Of a DNA stretch of 64,000 nucleotides, positions 14,956 through 30,239 are shown in pieces. The translations under genes and the position numbers were made by a program. Source of the DNA: Muraenolepis orangiensis (Eukaryota > Chordata > Actinopteri > Gadiformes > Muraenolepididae); the NCBI GenBank assembly GCA_027704905.1, contig JANIIK010000519.1, positions 1-64,000 of the forward strand, in the 5' to 3' direction. Numbering within the stretch: position 1 is the stretch's first letter; every line of letters begins with the position of its first letter. The notes under the pieces were generated by a model. The model was not told the DNA's origin. It ran no database searches and was given only the letters and a program-made list of their open reading frames with translations.

Positions 14956-17900
14956 ACATGTAGACTTTAGAACAGACTATAGAACATGTAGACCATATAA
15001 CATGTAGACCATAGAACATGTAGACTATAGAACATGTAGACCATAGAACATGTAGACCATAGAACATGTAGACCATAGAACAGACTATAGAACATGAAGA
15101 CCATAGAACATGTAGACCATAGAACATGTAGACTATCGAACATGTAGACCATAGAACATGTAGTCCATAGACCATGTAGACTATAGAACATGTAGACTAT
15201 AGAACATGTAGACAATAGAACATGTAGACCATAGAACATGTAGACTATAGAACATGTAGACTATAGAACATGTAGACTATAGAACATGTAGACCATAGAA
15301 CATGTAGACCATTGAACATGTAGACCATAGAACATGGAGACCATAGAACATGTAGACTATAAAACATGTAGACTATAGAACATGTAGACCATAGAGCAGA
15401 ATATAGAACATGTAGACTATAAAACATGTAGACTATAGAAAATGTAGACCATAGAACATGTAGACCATAGAACATGTAGACCATAGAACATGTAGACCAT
15501 AGAACATGTAGACCATAGAACATGTAGACTATAGAACATGTAGACCATAGAACATGTAGACCATAGAACATGTAGAATATAGAACATGTAGACCATAGAA
15601 CATGTAGACCATAGAACATGTAGACCATAGAACATGTAGACCATAGAACATGTAGACTATAGAACATGTAGACTATAGAACATGTAGACCATAGAACATG
15701 CAGACTATAGAACATGTAGACCATAGAACATGTAGACCACAGAACATGTAGACTATAGAACAGACTATAGAACAGACTATAGAACAGACTATAGAACATG
15801 TAGACCATAGAACATGTAGACCATAGAATATGTAGACCATAGAACATGTAGACCATAGAACATGTAGACTATAGAACATGTAGACCATAGAACATGTAGA
15901 CCATAGAACAGACTATAGAACATGAAGACCATAGAACATGTAGACCATAGAACATGTAGACCATAGAACATGAAGACTATATAACATGAAGACTATAGAA
16001 CATGTAGACCATAGAACATGAAGACTATAGAACATGTAGACCATAGAACATGTAGACCATAGAGCAGACTAAAGAACATGTAGACCATAGAACATGTAGA
16101 CTATAGAACATGTAGACTATAGAACATGTAGACCATAGAACATGTAGACCATAGAACATGTAGACCATAGAGCAGACTATAGAACATGTAGACCATAGAA
16201 CATGTAGACTATAGAACATGTAGACTATAGAACATGTAGACCATAGAACATGTAGACCATAGAACATGAACACCATAGAACATGTAGACCATAGAACATG
16301 TCGACTATAGAACATGTAGACCATAGAACATGTAGACCATAGAACAGACTATAGAATATGTAGACTATAGAACATGTAGACCATAGAACATGAAGATGAT
16401 AGAACATGAAGATGATAAAACATGTAGACCATAGAACATGTAGACCATAGAACATGTAGACCATAGAACAGACTATAGATCATGTAGACTATAGAACATG
16501 TAGACTATAGAACATGTAGACCATAGAACATGTAGACTATAGAACATGTAGACTATAGAACATGTAGACCATAGAACATGTAGACTATAGAACATGTAGA
16601 CCATTGAACATGTAGACTATAGAACATGTAGACTATAGAACAGACTATAGAACATGTAGACCATAGAACATGTAGACCATAGAACATGTAGACCATAGAA
16701 CATGTAGACTATAGAACATGTAGACTATAGAACATGTAGACCATAGAACATGTAGACTATAGAACATGTAGACTATAGAACATGTAGACCATAGAACATG
16801 TAGACTATAGAACAGACTATAAACATGTAGACCATAGAACATGTAGACTATAGAACATGTAGACTATAGAACATGTAGACCATAGAACATGTAGACTATA
16901 GAACATGTAGACCATAGAACATGTAGACCATAGAACATGTAGACTATAGAACATGAAGACTATAGAACATGTAGACCATAGAACATGAAGACTATATAAC
17001 ATGTAGACCATAGAACATGTAGACCATAGAGCAGACTAAAGAACATGTAGACCATAGAACATGTATACTATAGAACATGTAGACCATAGAACATGTAGAC
17101 CATAGAACATGTAGACCATAGAGCAGACTATATAACATGTAGACCATAGAACATGTAGACCATAGAACATGTAGACCATAGAACATGTAGACTATAGAAC
17201 ATGAAGACCATAGAACATGTAGACTATAGAACATGAAGACCATAGAACATGTAGATCATAGAACATGTAGATCATAGAACAGACTATAGAACATGTAGAC
17301 TATAGAAAATGTAGAACATAGAACAGACTATAGAACATGTAGACTATAGAACATGTAGACCATAGAACATGTAGACCATAGAACATGTAGACTATAGAAC
17401 ATGTAGACCATAGAACATGTAGACTATAGAACAGACTATAGAACATGTAGACCATAGAGCAGACTATAGAACATGTAGACTATAGAACATGTAGACCATA
17501 GAACATGTAGACTATAGAACATGTAGACCATAGAACATGTAGACTATAGAACAGACTACAGAACATGTAGACTATAGAACAGACTACAGAACATGTAGAC
17601 TATAGAACATGTAGACTATAGAACATGTAGACTATAGAACATGTAGACAATAGAACATGCAGACCATAGAACATGTAGACTATAGAACATGTAGACTATA
17701 GAACATGTAGACTATAGAACATGTAGACTATAGAACATGTAGACTATAGAACATGTAGACCATAGAACATGTAGACCATAGAACAGACTATAGAATATGT
17801 AGACTATAGAACATGTAGACCATAGAACATGTCGACTATAGAACATGTAGACCATAGAACATGTAGACCATAGAACAGACTATAGAATATAGAACATGAA

Positions 17901-18489
17901 GATGATAGAACATGTAGACCATAAAACATGTAGACCATAGAACATGTAGAATATAGAACATGTAGACTATAGAACATGTAGACCATAGAACATGTAGACT
18001 ATAGAACATGTAGACCATAGAACGTGTAGACCATAGAACAGACTATAGAACAGACTATAGAACATGTAGACCATAGAACATGTAGACCATAGAACATGTA
18101 GACTATAGAACATGTAGACCATAGAACATGTAGACTATAGAACATGTAGACCATACAACATGAAGACCATAGAACATGTAGACCATATAACATGAAGACT
18201 ATAACATGAAGACTATAGAACATGTAGACCATAGAACATGAAGACTATAGAACATGTAGACCATAGAACATGTAGACCATAGAGTAGACTAAAGAACATG
18301 TAGACCATAGAACATGTAGACAATAGAACATGAAGACTATATAACATGAAGACTATAGAACATGTAGACCATAGAACATGAAGACTATAGAACATGTAGA
18401 CCATTAAACATGTAGACCATAGAGTAGACTAAAGAACATGTAGACCATAGAACATGTACACCATAGAACATGAAGACTATATAACATGA

Positions 18490-21400
18490 AGACTATAGAA
18501 CATGTAGACCATAGAACATGTAGACCATAGAGTAGACTAAAGAACATGTAGACCATAGAACATGTAGACTATAGAACATGTAGACCATAGAACATGTAGA
18601 CCGTAGAACATGTAGACCATAGAACATGTAGACCATAGAACATGTAGACCATAGAACATGTAGACCATAGAACATGTAGACCATAGAACAGACTATAGAA
18701 CATGTAGACCATAGAACATGTAGACCATAGAACATGTAGACCATAGAACAGACTATAGAACATGTAGACCATAGAACAGACTATAGAACATGTAGACCAT
18801 AGAACAGACTATAGAACATGTAGACCATAGAACAGACTATAGAACATGTAGACCATAGAACATGTAGACCATAGAACATGTAGACCATAGAACAGACCAT
18901 AGAACATGTAGACCATAGAACATGTAGACTATAGAACATGTAGACTATAGAACATGTAGACTATAGAACATGTAGACTATAGAACATGTAGACTATAGAA
19001 CATGCAGACCATAGAACATGTAGACCATAGAACAGACTATAGAACATGTAGACCATAGAACATGAAGACCATAGAACATGTAGACTATAGAACATGTAGA
19101 CCATAGAACATGTAGACCATAGAACATGTAGACCATAGAACAGACTATAGAACATGTAGACCATAGAACAGACTATAGAACATGTAGACCATAGAACAGA
19201 CTATAGAACATGTAGACCATAGAACAGACTATAGAACATGTAGACCATAGAACAGACTATAGAACATGTAGACCATAGAACAGACTATAGAACATGTAGA
19301 CCATAGAACAGACTATAGAACATGTAGACCATAGAACAGACTATAGAACATGTAGACCATAGAACAGACTATAGAACATGAAGACCATAGAACAGACCAT
19401 AGAACATGTAGACCATAGAACATGTAGACTATAGAACATGTAGACTATAGAACATGTAGACTATAGAACATGTAGACTATAGAACATGTAGACCATAGAA
19501 CATGTAGACCATAGAACAGACTATAGAACAGACTATAGAACAGACTATAGAACAGACTATAGAACAGACTATAGAACAGACTATAGAACAGACTATAGAA
19601 CAGACTATAGAACATGTAGACTATAGAACATGTAGACTATAGAACATGTAGACCATAGAACATGTAGACCATAGAACATGTAGACCATAGAACATGTAGA
19701 CCATAGAACATGTAGACTATAGAACATGTAGACTATAGAACATGTAGACTATAGAACATGTAGACTATAGAACATGTAGACTATAGAACATGTAGACCAT
19801 AGAACATGTAGACCATAGAACATGTAGACTATAGAACAGACTATAGAACAGACTATAGAACATGTAGACCATAGAACATGTAGACCATAGAACATGTAGA
19901 CTATAGAACATGTAGACTATAGAACATGTAGACTATAGAACATGTAGACTATAGAACATGTAGACCATAGAACATGTAGACCATAGAACATGTAGACCAT
20001 AGAACATGTAGACCATAGAACATGTAGACTATAGAACATGTAGACTATAGAACATGTAGACCATAGAACATGTAGACCATAGAACATGTAGACCATAGAA
20101 CATGTAGACCATAGAACATGTAGACTATAGAACATGTAGACTATAGAACATGTAGACTATAGAACATGTAGACTATAGAACATGTAGACTATAGAACATG
20201 TAGACCATAGAACATGTAGACCATAGAACATGTAGACTATAGAACAGACTATAGAACAGACTATAGAACATGTAGACCATAGAACATGTAGACCATAGAA
20301 CATGTAGACTATAGAACATGTAGACTATAGAACATGTAGACTATAGAACATGTAGACTATAGAACATGTAGACCATAGAACATGTAGACCATAGAACATG
20401 TAGACCATAGAACATGTAGACCATAGAACATGTAGACTATAGAACATGTAGACTATAGAACATGTAGACTATAGAACATGTAGACTATAGAACATGTAGA
20501 CTATAGAACATGTAGACCATAGAACATGTAGACTATAGAACAGACTATAGAACAGACTATAGAACATGTAGACCATAGAACATGTAGACCATAGAACATG
20601 TAGACCATAGAACATGTAGACTATAGAACATGTAGACTATAGAACATGTAGACTATAGAACATGTAGACCATAGAACATGTAGACCATAGAACATGTAGA
20701 CCATAGAACATGTAGACTGTAGAACAGACTATTGAACATGTAGACCATAGAACATGTAGACCATAGAACATGAAGACCATAGAACATGTAGACCATAGAA
20801 CATGTAGACCATAGAACATGTAGACCATAGAACATGTAGACTATAGAACATGTAGACTATAGAACATGTAGACTATATAACATGTAGACCATAGAACATG
20901 TAGACCATAGAACATGTAGACCATAGAACATGTAGACTGTAGAACAGACTATTGAACATGTAGACCATAGAACATGTAGACCATAGAACATGTAGACCAT
21001 AGAACATGTAGACCATAGAGCAGACTAAGAACATGTAGACCATAGAACATGTAGAACAGACTATAGAACAGACTATAGAACATGTAGACCATAGAACATG
21101 TAGACCATAGAACATGTAGACCATAGAACATGTAGACTATAGAACATGTAGACTATAGAACATGTAGACTATAGAACATGTAGACCATAGAACATGTAGA
21201 CCATAGAACATGTAGACCATAGAACATGTAGACTGTAGAACAGACTATTGAACATGTAGACCATAGAACATGTAGACCATAGAACATGAAGACCATAGAA
21301 CATGTAGACCATAGAGCAGACTAAAGAACATGTAGACCATAGAACATGTAGACCATAGAACATGTAGACTATAGAACATGTAGACCATAGAACATGTAGA

Positions 21401-24400
21401 CCATAGAACATGTAGACCATAGAACATGTAGACCATAGAACATGTAGACCATAGAACATGTCGACTATAGAACATGTAGACCATAGAACATGTAGACCAT
21501 AGAACATGTAGACTATAGAACATGTAGACCATAGAACATGAAGACCATAGAACATGAAGACCATAGAACATGTAGACCATAGAACATGTCGACTATAGAA
21601 CATGTAGACCATAGAACATGTAGACCATAGAACAGACTATAGAATATGTAGACTATAGAACATGTAGACCATAGAACATGAAGATGATAGAACATGTAGA
21701 CCATAAAACATGTAGACCATAGAACATGTAGACCATAGAACATGTAGACCATAGAACAGACTATAGAACATGTAGACCATAGAACATGTAGACTATAGAA
21801 CATGTAGACTATAGAACATGTAGACTATAGAACATGTAGACCATAGAACATGTAGACCATAGAACATGTAGACCATAGAACATGTAGACTATAGAACATG
21901 TAGACTATAGAACATGTAGACCATTGAACATGTAGACTATAGAACAGACTATAGAACAGACTATAGAACATGTAGACCATAGAACATGTAGACCATAGAA
22001 CATGTAGACCATAGAACATGTAGACTATAGAACATGTAGACTATAGAACATGTAGACCATAGAACATGTAGACTATAGAACATGTAGACTATAGAACATG
22101 TAGACCATAGAACATGTAGACTATAGAACAGACAATAAACATGTAGACCATAGAACATGTAGACTATAGAACATGAAGACTATAGAACATGTAGACCATA
22201 GAACATGTAGACTATATAACATGTAGACCATAGAACATGTAGACCATAGAGCATGTAGACCATAGAGCAGACTATAGAACATGTAGACCATAGAACATGT
22301 AGACCATAGAACATGTAGACCATAGAACATGTAGACTATAGAACATGTAGACTATAGAACATGAAGACCATAGAACATGTAGACTATAGACCATGAAGAC
22401 CATAGAACATGTATACCATAGAACATGTAGATCATAGAACAGACTATAGAACATGTAGACTATAGAAAATGTAGAACATAGAACAGACTATAGAACATGT
22501 AGACTATAGAACATGTAGACCATAGAACATGTAGACTATAGAACATGAAGACCATAGAACATGTATACCATAGAACATGTAGATCATAGAACAGACTATA
22601 GAACATGTAGACTATAGAAAATGTAGAACATAGAACAGACTATCGAACATGTAGACCATAGAACATGTAGACCATAGAACATGTAGACCATAGAACATGT
22701 AGACCATAGAGCAGACTATAGAACATGTAGACCATAGAACATGTAGACCATAGAGCAGACTATAGAACATGTAGACCATAGAACATGTAGACCATAGAAC
22801 AGACTATAGAACATGTAGACCATAGAACAGACTATAGAACATGTAGACTATAGAACATGTAGACTATAGAACATGTAGACTATAGAACATGTAGACTATA
22901 GAACATGTAGACTATAGAACATGTAGACTATAGAACATGTAGACTATAGAACATGTAGACTATAGAACATGTAGACTATAGAACATGTAGACTATAGAAC
23001 ATGTAGACTATAGAACATGTAGACCATAGAACATGTAGACCATAGAACATGTAGACCATAGAACAGACTATAGAACATGTAGACTATAGAACATGTAGAC
23101 TATAGAACATGTAGACTATAGAACATGTAGACTATAGAACATGTAGACTATAGAACATGTAGACTATAGAACATGTAGACTATAGAACATGTAGACTATA
23201 GAACATGTAGACTATAGAACATGTAGACCATAGAACATGTAGACCATAGAACATGTAGACCATAGAACATGTAGACCATAGAACATGTAGACTATAGAAC
23301 ATGTAGACTATAGAACATGTAGACTATAGAACATGTAGACTATAGAACATGTAGACTATAGAACATGAAGACCATAGAACATGTATACCATAGAACATCT
23401 AGATCATAGAACAGACTATAGAACATGTAGACTATAGAAAATGTAGAACATAGAACAGACTATCGAACATGTAGACCATAGAACATGTAGACCATAGAAC
23501 ATGTAGACCATAGAGCAGACTATAGAACATGTAGACCATAGAACATGTAGACCATAGAACATGTAGACCATAGAACATGTAGACTATAGAACATGTAGAC
23601 CATAGAACATGTAGACCATAGAACAGACTATAGAACATGTAGACCATAGAACATGTAGACCATAGAACATGTAGACCATAGAACATGTAGACCATAGAAC
23701 ATGTAGACTATAGAACATGTAGACTATAGAACATGTAGACCATAGAACATGTAGACCATATAACATGTAGACCATAGAACATGTAGACTATAGAACATGT
23801 AGACTATAGAACATGTAGACCATAGAACATGTCGACCATAGAACATGTCGACCATAGAACATGTAGACCATAGAACATGTAGACTATAGAACATGTAGAC
23901 TATAGAACATGTAGACTATAGAACATGTAGACCATAGAACATGTAGACCATAGAACATGCAGACCATAGAACATGTAGACTATAGAACATGTAGACCATA
24001 GAACATGAAGACCATAGAACATGTAGACTATAGAACATGAAGACCATAGAACATGTAGACCATAGAACATGAAGACTATAACATAAAGACTATAGATCAT
24101 GTAGACCATAGAACATGAAGACTATAGAACATGTAGACCATAGAACATGTAGACCATATAACATGAAGACCATAGAACATGTAGACAATAGAACATGAAG
24201 ACTATATAACATGAAGACTATAGAACATGTAGACCATAGAACATGAAGACTATAGAACATGTAGACCATAGAGTAGACTAAAGAACATGTAGACCATAGA
24301 ACATGTAGACCATAGAACATGAAGACTATATAACATGAAGTCTATAGAACATGTAGACCATAGAACATGAAGACTATAGAACATGTAGACTATAGAACAT

Positions 24401-24860
24401 GTAGACTATAGAACATGTAGACTATAGAACATGTAGACCGTAGAACATGTAGACTTCAGACCATAGAACATGTAGACTATAGAACAGACTATAGAACATG
24501 TAGACCATAGAACATGTAGACCATAGAACATGTAGACCATAGAACATGTAGACTATAGAACAGACCATAGAACATGTAGACCATAGAACATGTAGACTAT
24601 AGAACAGACCATAGAACATGTAGACCATAGAACATGTAGACTATCGAACATGTAGACTATCGAACAGACTATAGAACATGTAGACCATAGAACATGTAGA
24701 CCATAGAACATGTAGACCATAGAACATGTAGACCATAGAACAGACCATAGAACATGTAGACCATAGAACATGTAGACCATCGAACATGTAGACTATCGAA
24801 CATGTAGACTATCGAACATGTAGACTATCGAACATGTAGACCATCGAACATGTAGACTAT
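18490..24860. repeat. Higher-order satellite duplication, copy 1
   Basis: A long block of variant monomers that recurs downstream. Landmarks in the same order include ACCGTAG (18,600 and 25,057), ACTGTAGAACAGACTATTG (21,231 and 26,510), GACAATAAACATG (about 22,132 and 27,407) and ATAAAGACTATAGATCATG (24,084 and 29,155). Offsets are about 6.43-6.46 kb at the left end, 5.07-5.28 kb in the middle, and 6.45 kb at the right end against the later 1.36-kb duplicate. The left shift implies about 1.15 kb missing from the second copy between the equivalents of 19.2 and 21.2 kb. Ends are approximate because both sides are satellite. Confidence 0.8.
19513..19613. repeat. Pure run of 12-bp short units
   Basis: Eight consecutive copies of the 12-bp derivative TAGAACAGACTA, which lacks the TGTA of the normal unit. 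Elsewhere this form is scattered singly among 16-bp units. Confidence 0.93.
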
Positions 24861-25901
24861 AGAACATGTAGACTATAGAACATGTAGACCATAGAACATG
24901 TAGACCATAGAACATGTAGACCATAGAGTAGACTATAGAACATGTAGACCATAGAACATGTAGACCATAGAACATGTAGACCATAGAGTAGACTAAAGAA
25001 CATGTAGACCATAGAACATGTAGACTATAGAACATGTAGACCATAGAACATGTAGACCGTAGAACATGTAGACCATAGAACATGTAGACCATAGAACATG
25101 TAGACCATAGAACATGTAGACCATAGAACAGACTATAGAACATGTAGACCATAGAACATGTAGACCATAGAACATGTAGACCATAGAACAGACTATAGAA
25201 CATGTAGACCATAGAACAGACTATAGAACATGTAGACCATAGAACAGACTATAGAACATGTAGACCATAGAACATGTAGACCATAGAACATGTAGACCAT
25301 AGAACAGACCATAGAACATGTAGACCATAGAACATGTAGACTATAGAACATGTAGACTATAGAACATGTAGACTATAGAACATGTAGACTATAGAACATG
25401 TAGACTATAGAACATGTAGACTATAGAACATGCAGACCATAGAACATGTAGACCATAGAACAGACTATAGAACATGTAGACCATAGAACATGAAGACCAT
25501 AGAACATGTAGACTATAGAACATGTAGACCATAGAACATGTAGACCATAGAACATGTAGACCATAGAACAGACTATAGAACATGTAGACCATAGAACAGA
25601 CTATAGAACATGTAGACCATAGAACAGACTATAGAACATGTAGACCATAGAACAGACTATAGAACATGTAGACCATAGAACAGACTATAGAACATGTAGA
25701 CCATAGAACAGACTATAGAACATGTAGACCATAGAACAGACTATAGAACATGTAGACCATAGAACATGAGACTATAGAACATGTAGACCATAGAACATGT
25801 AGACCATAGAACATGTAGACTATAGAACATGTAGACTATAGAACATGTAGACTATAGAACATGTAGACTATAGAACATGTAGACCATAGAACATGTAGAC
25901 T

Positions 25902-26010
25902 ATAGAACAGACTATAGAACAGACTATAGAACAGACTATAGAACAGACTATAGAACAGACTATAGAACAGACTATAGAACAGACTATAGAACAGACTATA
26001 GAACAGACTA
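25902..26010. repeat. Second pure run of 12-bp short units
   Basis: About nine consecutive TAGAACAGACTA units, followed directly by three 16-bp units carrying a T-to-G change. It lies near the position equivalent to the 19.5-kb run in the duplicated block. Confidence 0.93.
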
Positions 26011-26062
26011 TAGAACAGGTAGACTATAGAACAGGTAGACTATAGAACAGGTAGACTATAGA
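26011..26062. repeat. Three ACAGGT-type monomers
   Basis: Three adjacent 16-bp units read TAGAACAGGTAGACTA, with G for T at the ninth position. I did not notice this variant elsewhere in the window, so it appears to have arisen once and been copied locally. Confidence 0.85.
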
Positions 26063-28879
26063 ACATGTAGACTATAGAACATGTAGACTATAGAACATGT
26101 AGACCATAGAACATGTAGACCATAGAACATGTAGACCATAGAACATGTAGACCATAGAACATGTAGACTATAGAACATGTAGACTATAGAACATGTAGAC
26201 TATAGAACATGTAGACTATAGAACATGTAGACTATAGAACATGTAGACTATAGAACATGTAGACTATAGAACATGTAGACCATAGAACATGTAGACCATA
26301 GAACATGTAGACCATAGAACATGTAGACTATAGAACAGACTATAGAACAGACTATAGAACATGTAGACCATAGAACATGTAGACCATAGAACATGTAGAC
26401 CATAGAACATGTAGACTATAGAACATGTAGACTATAGAACATGTAGACTATATAACATGTAGACCATAGAACATGTAGACCATAGAACATGTAGACCATA
26501 GAACATGTAGACTGTAGAACAGACTATTGAACATGTAGACCATAGAACATGTAGACCATAGAACATGAAGACCATAGAACATGTAGACCATAGAGCAGAC
26601 TAAAGAACATGTAGACCATAGAACATGTAGACCATAGAACATGTAGACTATAGAACATGTAGACCATAGAACATGTAGACCATAGAACATGTAGACCATA
26701 GAACATGTAGACCATAGAACATGTAGACCATAGAGCAGACTATAGAACATGTAGACCATAGAACATGTAGACCATAGAACATGTAGACTATAGAACATGT
26801 AGACCATAGAACATGAAGACCATAGAACATGAAGACCATAGAACATGTAGACCATAGAACATGTCGACTATAGAACATGTAGACCATAGAACATGTAGAC
26901 CATAGAACAGACTATAGAATATGTAGACTATAGAACATGTAGACCATAGAACATGAAGATGATAGAACATGTAGACCATAAAACATGTAGACCATAGAAC
27001 ATGTAGACCATAGAACATGTAGACCATAGAACAGACTATAGAACATGTAGACCATAGAACATGTAGACCATAGAACATGTAGACTATAGAACATGTAGAC
27101 TATAGAACATGTAGACTATAGAACATGTAGACCATAGAACATGTAGACCATAGAACATGTAGACTATAGAACATGTAGACTATAGAACATGTAGACCATT
27201 GAACATGTAGACTATAGAACAGACTATAGAACAGACTATAGAACATGTAGACCATAGAACATGTAGACCATAGAACATGTAGACCATAGAACATGTAGAC
27301 TATAGAACATGTAGACTATAGAACATGTAGACCATAGAACATGTAGACTATAGAACATGTAGACTATAGAACATGTAGACCATAGAACATGTAGACTATA
27401 GAACAGACAATAAACATGTAGACCATAGAACATGTAGACTATAGAACATGAAGACTATAGAACATGTAGACCATAGAACATGTAGACTATATAACATGTA
27501 GACCATAGAACATGTAGACCATAGAGCATGTAGACCATAGAGCAGACTATAGAACATGTAGACCATAGAACATGTAGACCATAGAACATGTAGACCATAG
27601 AACATGTAGACTATAGAACATGTAGACTATAGAACATGAAGACCATAGAACATGTAGACTATAGACCATGAAGACCATAGAACATGTATACCATAGAACA
27701 TGTAGATCATAGAACAGACTATAGAACATGTAGACTATAGAAAATGTAGAACATAGAACAGACTATAGAACATGTAGACTATAGAACATGTAGACCATAG
27801 AACATGTAGACTATAGAACATGAAGACCATAGAACATGTATACCATAGAACATGTAGATCATAGAACAGACTATAGAACATGTAGACTATAGAAAATGTA
27901 GAACATAGAACAGACTATCGAACATGTAGACCATAGAACATGTAGACCATAGAACATGTAGACCATAGAACATGTAGACCATAGAGCAGACTATAGAACA
28001 TGTAGACCATAGAACATGTAGACCATAGAGCAGACTATAGAACATGTAGACCATAGAACATGTAGACCATAGAACAGACTATAGAACATGTAGACCATAG
28101 AACAGACTATAGAACATGTAGACTATAGAACATGTAGACTATAGAACATGTAGACTATAGAACATGTAGACTATAGAACATGTAGACTATAGAACATGTA
28201 GACTATAGAACATGTAGACTATAGAACATGTAGACTATAGAACATGTAGACTATAGAACATGTAGACTATAGAACATGTAGACCATAGAACATGTAGACC
28301 ATAGAACATGTAGACCATAGAACATGTAGACCATAGAACATGTAGACTATAGAACATGTAGACTATAGAACATGTAGACTATAGAACATGTAGACTATAG
28401 AACATGTAGACCATAGAACATGTAGACTATAGAACATGAAGACCATAGAACATGTATACCATAGAACATCTAGATCATAGAACAGACTATAGAACATGTA
28501 GACTATAGAAAATGTAGAACATAGAACAGACTATCGAACATGTAGACCATAGAACATGTAGACCATAGAACATGTAGACCATAGAGCAGACTATAGAACA
28601 TGTAGACCATAGAATATGTAGACCATAGAACATGTAGACCATAGAACATGTAGACTATAGAACATGTAGACCATAGAACATGTAGACCATAGAACAGACT
28701 ATAGAACATGTAGACCATAGAACATGTAGACCATAGAACATGTAGACCATAGAACATGTAGACTATAGAACATGTAGACTATAGAACATGTAGACCATAG
28801 AACATGTAGACCATATAACATGTAGACCATAGAACATGTAGACTATAGAACATGTAGACTATAGAACATGTAGACCATA

Positions 28880-30200
28880 GAACATGTCGACCATAGAACA
28901 TGTCGACCATAGAACATGTCGACCATAGAACATGTAGACTATAGAACATGTAGACTATAGAACATGTAGACTATAGAACATGTAGACTATAGAACATGTA
29001 GACCATAGAACATGTAGACCATAGAACATGCAGACCATAGAACATGTAGACTATAGAACATGTAGACCATAGAACATGAAGACCATAGAACATGTAGACT
29101 ATAGAACATGAAGACCATAGAACATGTAGACCATAGAACATGAAGACTATAACATAAAGACTATAGATCATGTAGACCATAGAACATGAAGACTATAGAA
29201 CATGTAGACCATAGAACATGTAGACCATAGAACATGAAGACCATAGAACATGTAGACAATAGAACATGAAGACTATATAACATGAAGACTATAGAACATG
29301 TAGACCATAGAACATGAAGACTATAGAACATGTAGACCATAGAGTAGACTAAAGAACATGTAGACCATAGAACATGTAGACCATAGAACATGAAGACTAT
29401 ATAACATGAAGTCTATAGAACATGTAGACCATAGAACATGAAGACTATAGAACATGTAGACTATAGAACATGTAGACTATAGAACATGTAGACTATAGAA
29501 CATGTAGACCGTAGAACATGTAGACTTCAGACCATAGAACATGTAGACTATAGAACAGACTATAGAACATGTAGACCATAGAACATGTAGACCATAGAAC
29601 ATGTAGACCATAGAACATGTAGACCATAGAACATGTAGACTATAGAACAGACCATAGAACATGTAGACCATAGAACATGTAGACTATAGAACAGACCATA
29701 GAACATGTAGACCATAGAACATGTAGACTATCGAACATGTAGACTATCGAACAGACTATAGAACATGTAGACCATAGAACATGTAGACCATAGAACATGT
29801 AGACCATAGAACATGTAGACCATAGAACAGACCATAGAACATGTAGACCATAGAACATGTAGACCATCGAACATGTAGACTATCAAACATGTAGACTATC
29901 GAACATGTAGACTATCGAACATGTAGACCATCGAACATGTAGACTATAGAACATGTAGACTATAGACCATGTAGACTATAGAACATGTAGACTATAGAAC
30001 ATATAGACTATATAACATGTAGACCATAGAGCAGAATATAGAACATGTAGACCATAGAGCAGAATATAGAACATGTAGACTATAAAACATGTAGACTATA
30101 TAACATGTAGACCATAGAACATGTAGACTATATAACATGTAGACCATAGAATATGTAGACCATAGAACATGTAGACCATAGAACAGACCATAGAACATGT
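28880..30200. repeat. 1.36-kb tandem duplication, copy a
   Basis: The segment from the TGTCGAC monomer run through the GAATATG variant at 30,149 recurs at an offset of 1,377 bp, falling to 1,361 bp after one 16-bp unit is missing from copy b. Shared markers include ATAAAGACTATAGATCATG, ATGAAGTCTATAG, GACTTCAGACC and CTATCAAAC. Confidence 0.85.
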
Positions 30201-30239
30201 AGACTATAGAACATGTAGACTATAGAACATGTAGACCAT

